This document shows, in pieces, positions 60,967 to 64,000 of a stretch of DNA of 64,000 bases. Source of the DNA: Blastomyces gilchristii SLH14081 (lineage: Eukaryota; Ascomycota; Eurotiomycetes; Onygenales; Ajellomycetaceae); the NCBI RefSeq assembly GCF_000003855.2, contig NW_003101646.1, positions 1-64,000 on the forward strand, written 5' to 3'. Within the stretch, counting starts at the first letter, position 1. Each line of letters starts with the position of its first letter. The translations under genes were made by a program, and so were the position numbers. The notes under the pieces are model-generated. The model was not told where the DNA came from, searched no databases, and saw only the letters and a list, made by a program, of their open reading frames with translations.

Positions 60967-63453
60967 CTAGTCGACCTTCCCCGATCCATTTCCACCACCA
61001 AGTAGCCCTTCCTTTCCATCAAGGTGGAAGAATCCACCCCCTGAGCTACCAGTGACTGCACCTAGGAGGCCTCCAGCACCCCTGCCTTTTCGAAGTCTAC
61101 CCTTCGTGAAGAGGTACGCAAATATCAAAGCAGCGAAGAACATGGCAATAAAAAGGATAGGGTGGTTGCGGTAAAAGGAGCGCGTGCTGAAGTACATACT
61201 TTCGAAGATGCCGACGGTGGATTTCGCCTTGAGCCTAGATGATGGCGAGACGACCTGAGTGATGGTTTCGAGGATAGAGGTTCGGCTTGGCATTATGTAG
61301 GCACCACTAGTGGTGGTATCCCAGTACCGACGGTTCTGGTTCGTTTGAAAAAGGCAAGAGTCAGCTTTTGGATGTCTAATGGATCCGTTGAATTGAAAAT
61401 TGGGATACTACAAGTGAATTCTCAGGGGTGAAGAAGGGCAAATATAGAGTAAAAACTTACATCTTCGTCAATGATGATAACACGTTCACCGTTTTTCACA
61501 TCAATACCGTACGTTGTCCGAATCCATCGATCCCAGAAGATACCATCAATCCATGCAAAAACGACCTGCTTTTTGTCACTCTCTCGGATGGTTATTTGCC
61601 TGTTTTTCGCTGCACGCAGTGCCCGTTGGTCATTTCGGTCTTCTGCTTCCTCGATACGCAGCTCCTTCGCGTCCCGAAGTTCCTGCCTCTCAAGCTGGAA
61701 CAACTTGGTTTGTTTATCCATCCACTCAAGCGCCGCATTTTTCAGCTCCTTTTTGTCCTGGACAAATTCGTCCGAGCGTAGTCGGCTGAGAATACCGAGG
61801 ACTACGTATTTTCCATTAAGAATCTCGCGAGCATTAGCAGCGGTGAGCTCTGGTACTATGGGCAGCCAGACACTTTCCATCCAAGTGAGCACCTGTCGGA
61901 AATCTCGCATGTCTTTGGGGGCGAGCGCGCTGTAATAACTGGCTTTTCCACCCCTCGAGACAAGAAGACGAGGCCACGTGGAAATTCTGAATCTCTGGGC
62001 AAGGACATCGCTGTCAGTCTTAACAAGCTTTGCACGCCCGACCAAGCTCAGAGTTAACCGATCCAGAGCGGCAAAGTCCTCTGATGTAGTGGCCTTGTCG
62101 AAGAAGTATAAGAAAATAACCTCCTCAGTTTCTTCCATTTTCTTAAAAGCGTCAGCATCAACATATTGAACGCCGTTACCAACAACATCCACGGCCTTTT
62201 TGGCGTAGTTGACCAGGTCTCCCAAGCCCCTGAGTCCGTTATACTCAACACGTTCCCCACCTCTGAAAAAGTAGATGGTAGGGAAAGATCCGACACGAGC
62301 ATCCTTGCATAAGCGTCGTTCCGTCTCACAGTTAACTTCACCAACATTTAGGACTTCTTTCATGTCCCTAGCCATCTGCTGCCAAGATGCAGCCATGGCC
62401 TGGCAATGACTACACCAGGGTGTATAGAACTTGATAAACCATGGAACATGAGTGTTTGTAACGAGTTTCTGGAAACTTTCGGCTGTGAGTGATATCGATT
62501 TGCCTTGAGGGTTGGGCACCGGTCCACTGGGCCTTTTCGGCACCGCGGGCTGGTTCTTCTCCTCCGGTGGTTCGGACTTGGCTGATGGTTTATCTTGCGG
62601 TTTATCTTCGGGTTTATCTTCGGGTTTTCCTCCTATTTTAAGGGGGGCGGTAGAAGTATCAACCTTGGTATCGCCAGGTTTTGGTAGCTGCAGGCCATTC
62701 CGAGGCCTTGAGCCAGGCTTAATTTGTTCGAGCTTATCTTCAATAAACTTGCTCAGTCCTTCCATTGACTTCTTGCCGGTAAATGTCTCCATTTTCTCTC
62801 CTTTGTGGTAAAGTATAAACATAGGGAAGGCGTTGATTTTGAGGGCCCGGCACTTGTCTGCGTTGGCAATGCAGTCTATGGCAGCGAAATTGAAATCGTA
62901 GAAGCGTTGGAAGGAGTTAAGGGAAGAAACTGGGTCTTGCGTTTGTTTAGATGTTGAGGTTGAGAGGGGATTCGAGGACTACATGCAATTAGTGATCATA
63001 TTCCTTAGAAGAGGGTGGAATAATACTAACGTAGTAGAATTCGTATAACGTTTGCCATGTTGGTGCGATAGAAATACAATACCCACAATATGGGGAGAAA
63101 TGCTTCACAAACCTACAGCATTGTCAGACACACGCGCACACACATATATATTCCCAAGATAACAGCAAATGAAATAATATAGAGAGTAATAAAGAGTAAA
63201 GACACGAGACGTACCAGTAACCTTCCTGAATACTTTCATCAAAAGTGGACGCATTGAGTTGCTTCATCGGGGGAACTTCGACTCCATTAAAGACTGTAGG
63301 GCCTTCATCTGGACCGGTTAGATTCTCCGCTCCGGAGAATATCCGTGGCGCTTGTATCGAAACATCCTCAGACCCAGACCCGCCCGTTGACGTAGCGATA
63401 ACGGGTTTTAGCAGCAGAGAGAGTAATGACCAAGCAAAGAGTGAGGTCTTCAT
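60967..63453 (-). CDS. Transmembrane protein disulfide isomerase, Eps1-like
   Basis: Four exons: 63,453-63,215, 63,112-63,031, 62,978-61,461 and 61,335-60,967, giving 735 aa. A signal peptide (MKTSLFAWSLLSLLLKPVIA) leads into a first thioredoxin domain with CGYC at 89-92, formed by the second exon (FSPYCGYC). A Lys/Glu/Asp/Pro-rich linker (KPEDKPEDKPQDKP) precedes a second thioredoxin domain with CSHC at 296-299 (PWCSHC). A long region without CxxC, with a charged helix (LERQELRDAKELRIEEAEDR), ends in one transmembrane helix at about 671-689 and a Gly-rich tail. Domain order fits yeast Eps1, an ER-membrane PDI in quality control of membrane proteins. Closing all phases in frame supports the model. 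Confidence 0.92.
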
Positions 63454-64000
63454 TTTACGCGGCTGAAGGCCAAACGGGCCCCAGGACCAGAGCTTAATCT
63501 ATCCCCAGATCACTGCAGAAGCTGGCGAATATTTAGATGTTTTTCAAAATAGAGTTAATTGTTGTCAATGAGTCGCCGTTCTCTTAATGAAGGAGTTGGA
63601 AGATATAGGATCGGGGCTGGTTCTGGCCAGATAGGAGGCTGATTGGCTTGGTTCAGAATGGCACTGAGGAGCATGTAGGCTGCGAGAGTATCTGTCCAAG
63701 TAGCTAAAGTCGCAACAGAGGCTTGTTATGGATGTAGTCGCCGAGTTGAAGAGCGGCGGACGAAACCTGGCGTGAGATTGATCCTTCGTCGTCGTCTCGT
63801 CGAGTCCCCCTTAAAAGAAACCTTGGAAGTTGTTTGAGCCGCAAGTTCGCGGTGTTCTTTTTTTGGAAGTAGCACCGCAACCGGAGAAACTAATATTCCT
63901 GGTTCCATCGCCGCCTTTCGAGCGCGGAAGTTGGAATCACAGACGCCAGCGACCACGAGAACAACGTCAGCACGCTTGTTGTCGACAGCAATTGGGCCGG
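63454..64000. other. PDI upstream region and window edge
   Basis: About 550 bp. It includes the PDI promoter. A 76-codon minus open stretch at 63,726-63,956 may be extended beyond the edge, but I see no domain and cannot say whether a gene enters from the right. Confidence 0.4.

Overview
The window looks like nuclear DNA of a filamentous ascomycete. Genes have short GT-AG introns (about 50-280 nt). The content is typical of fungi: Zn2Cys6 regulator, RTA1-family transporter, PNP-NACHT-ankyrin NLR, FMO/P450/SDR genes. About 13 kb of AT-rich, CpG-poor, RIP-type DNA sits next to GC-balanced gene-rich DNA, an isochore pattern known from Onygenales such as Ajellomycetaceae. The taxon is inference; no marker in the window names a species.

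Left block, 1-13,026: a dead repeat isochore. It holds a nearly full-length minus-strand Tad1-like LINE (3,195 to about 9,330: Gag-like ORF1, then endonuclease, reverse transcriptase and RNase H) and two 3' fragments of the same family. One fragment (1,395-2,337) lies tail-to-tail with the long copy. The other (11,625-13,013) is flanked by a perfect 13-bp target-site duplication. A gag-like trace (290-1,080) and one GC-normal island (10,180-10,735) complete the block. Stops are frequent and the RT catalytic Asp pair reads Asn-Asn.

Right block, 13,995-63,453, in order: WD40 protein with C-terminal SUMO-interaction-like motifs (+); F-box/ankyrin gene with two frameshifts (-); ATP synthase beta, atp2 (-); glycogen branching enzyme (-); broken Zn2Cys6 regulator (+); RTA1-family membrane protein (-); Baeyer-Villiger-type FMO (-), alpha/beta hydrolase (+), SDR (-) and P450 (+), which form two divergent pairs that may be one metabolic cluster; YhhN/TMEM86 protein (+); WW-domain protein (-); EMC7 (-); APH-like pseudogene (+) and a minus-strand coding-like scrap; peroxisomal long-chain acyl-CoA synthetase with one frameshift (-); PAQR/Izh receptor (-); PNP-NACHT-ankyrin NLR (+); Eps1-like transmembrane PDI (-).

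Exon models were built by hand from splice signals, phase and family motifs. atp2 (522 aa), branching enzyme (699 aa), P450 (545 aa), EMC7 (291 aa), Eps1-like PDI (735 aa) and others close exactly in frame. Main points of interest: RIP and insertion signatures in the LINEs, the SIM-bearing WD40 gene at the isochore edge, the NLR with an unassigned C-terminus of about 385 residues, the FMO-hydrolase-SDR-P450 block, homopolymer tracts near 5' splice sites, and several genes broken by very few small indels.
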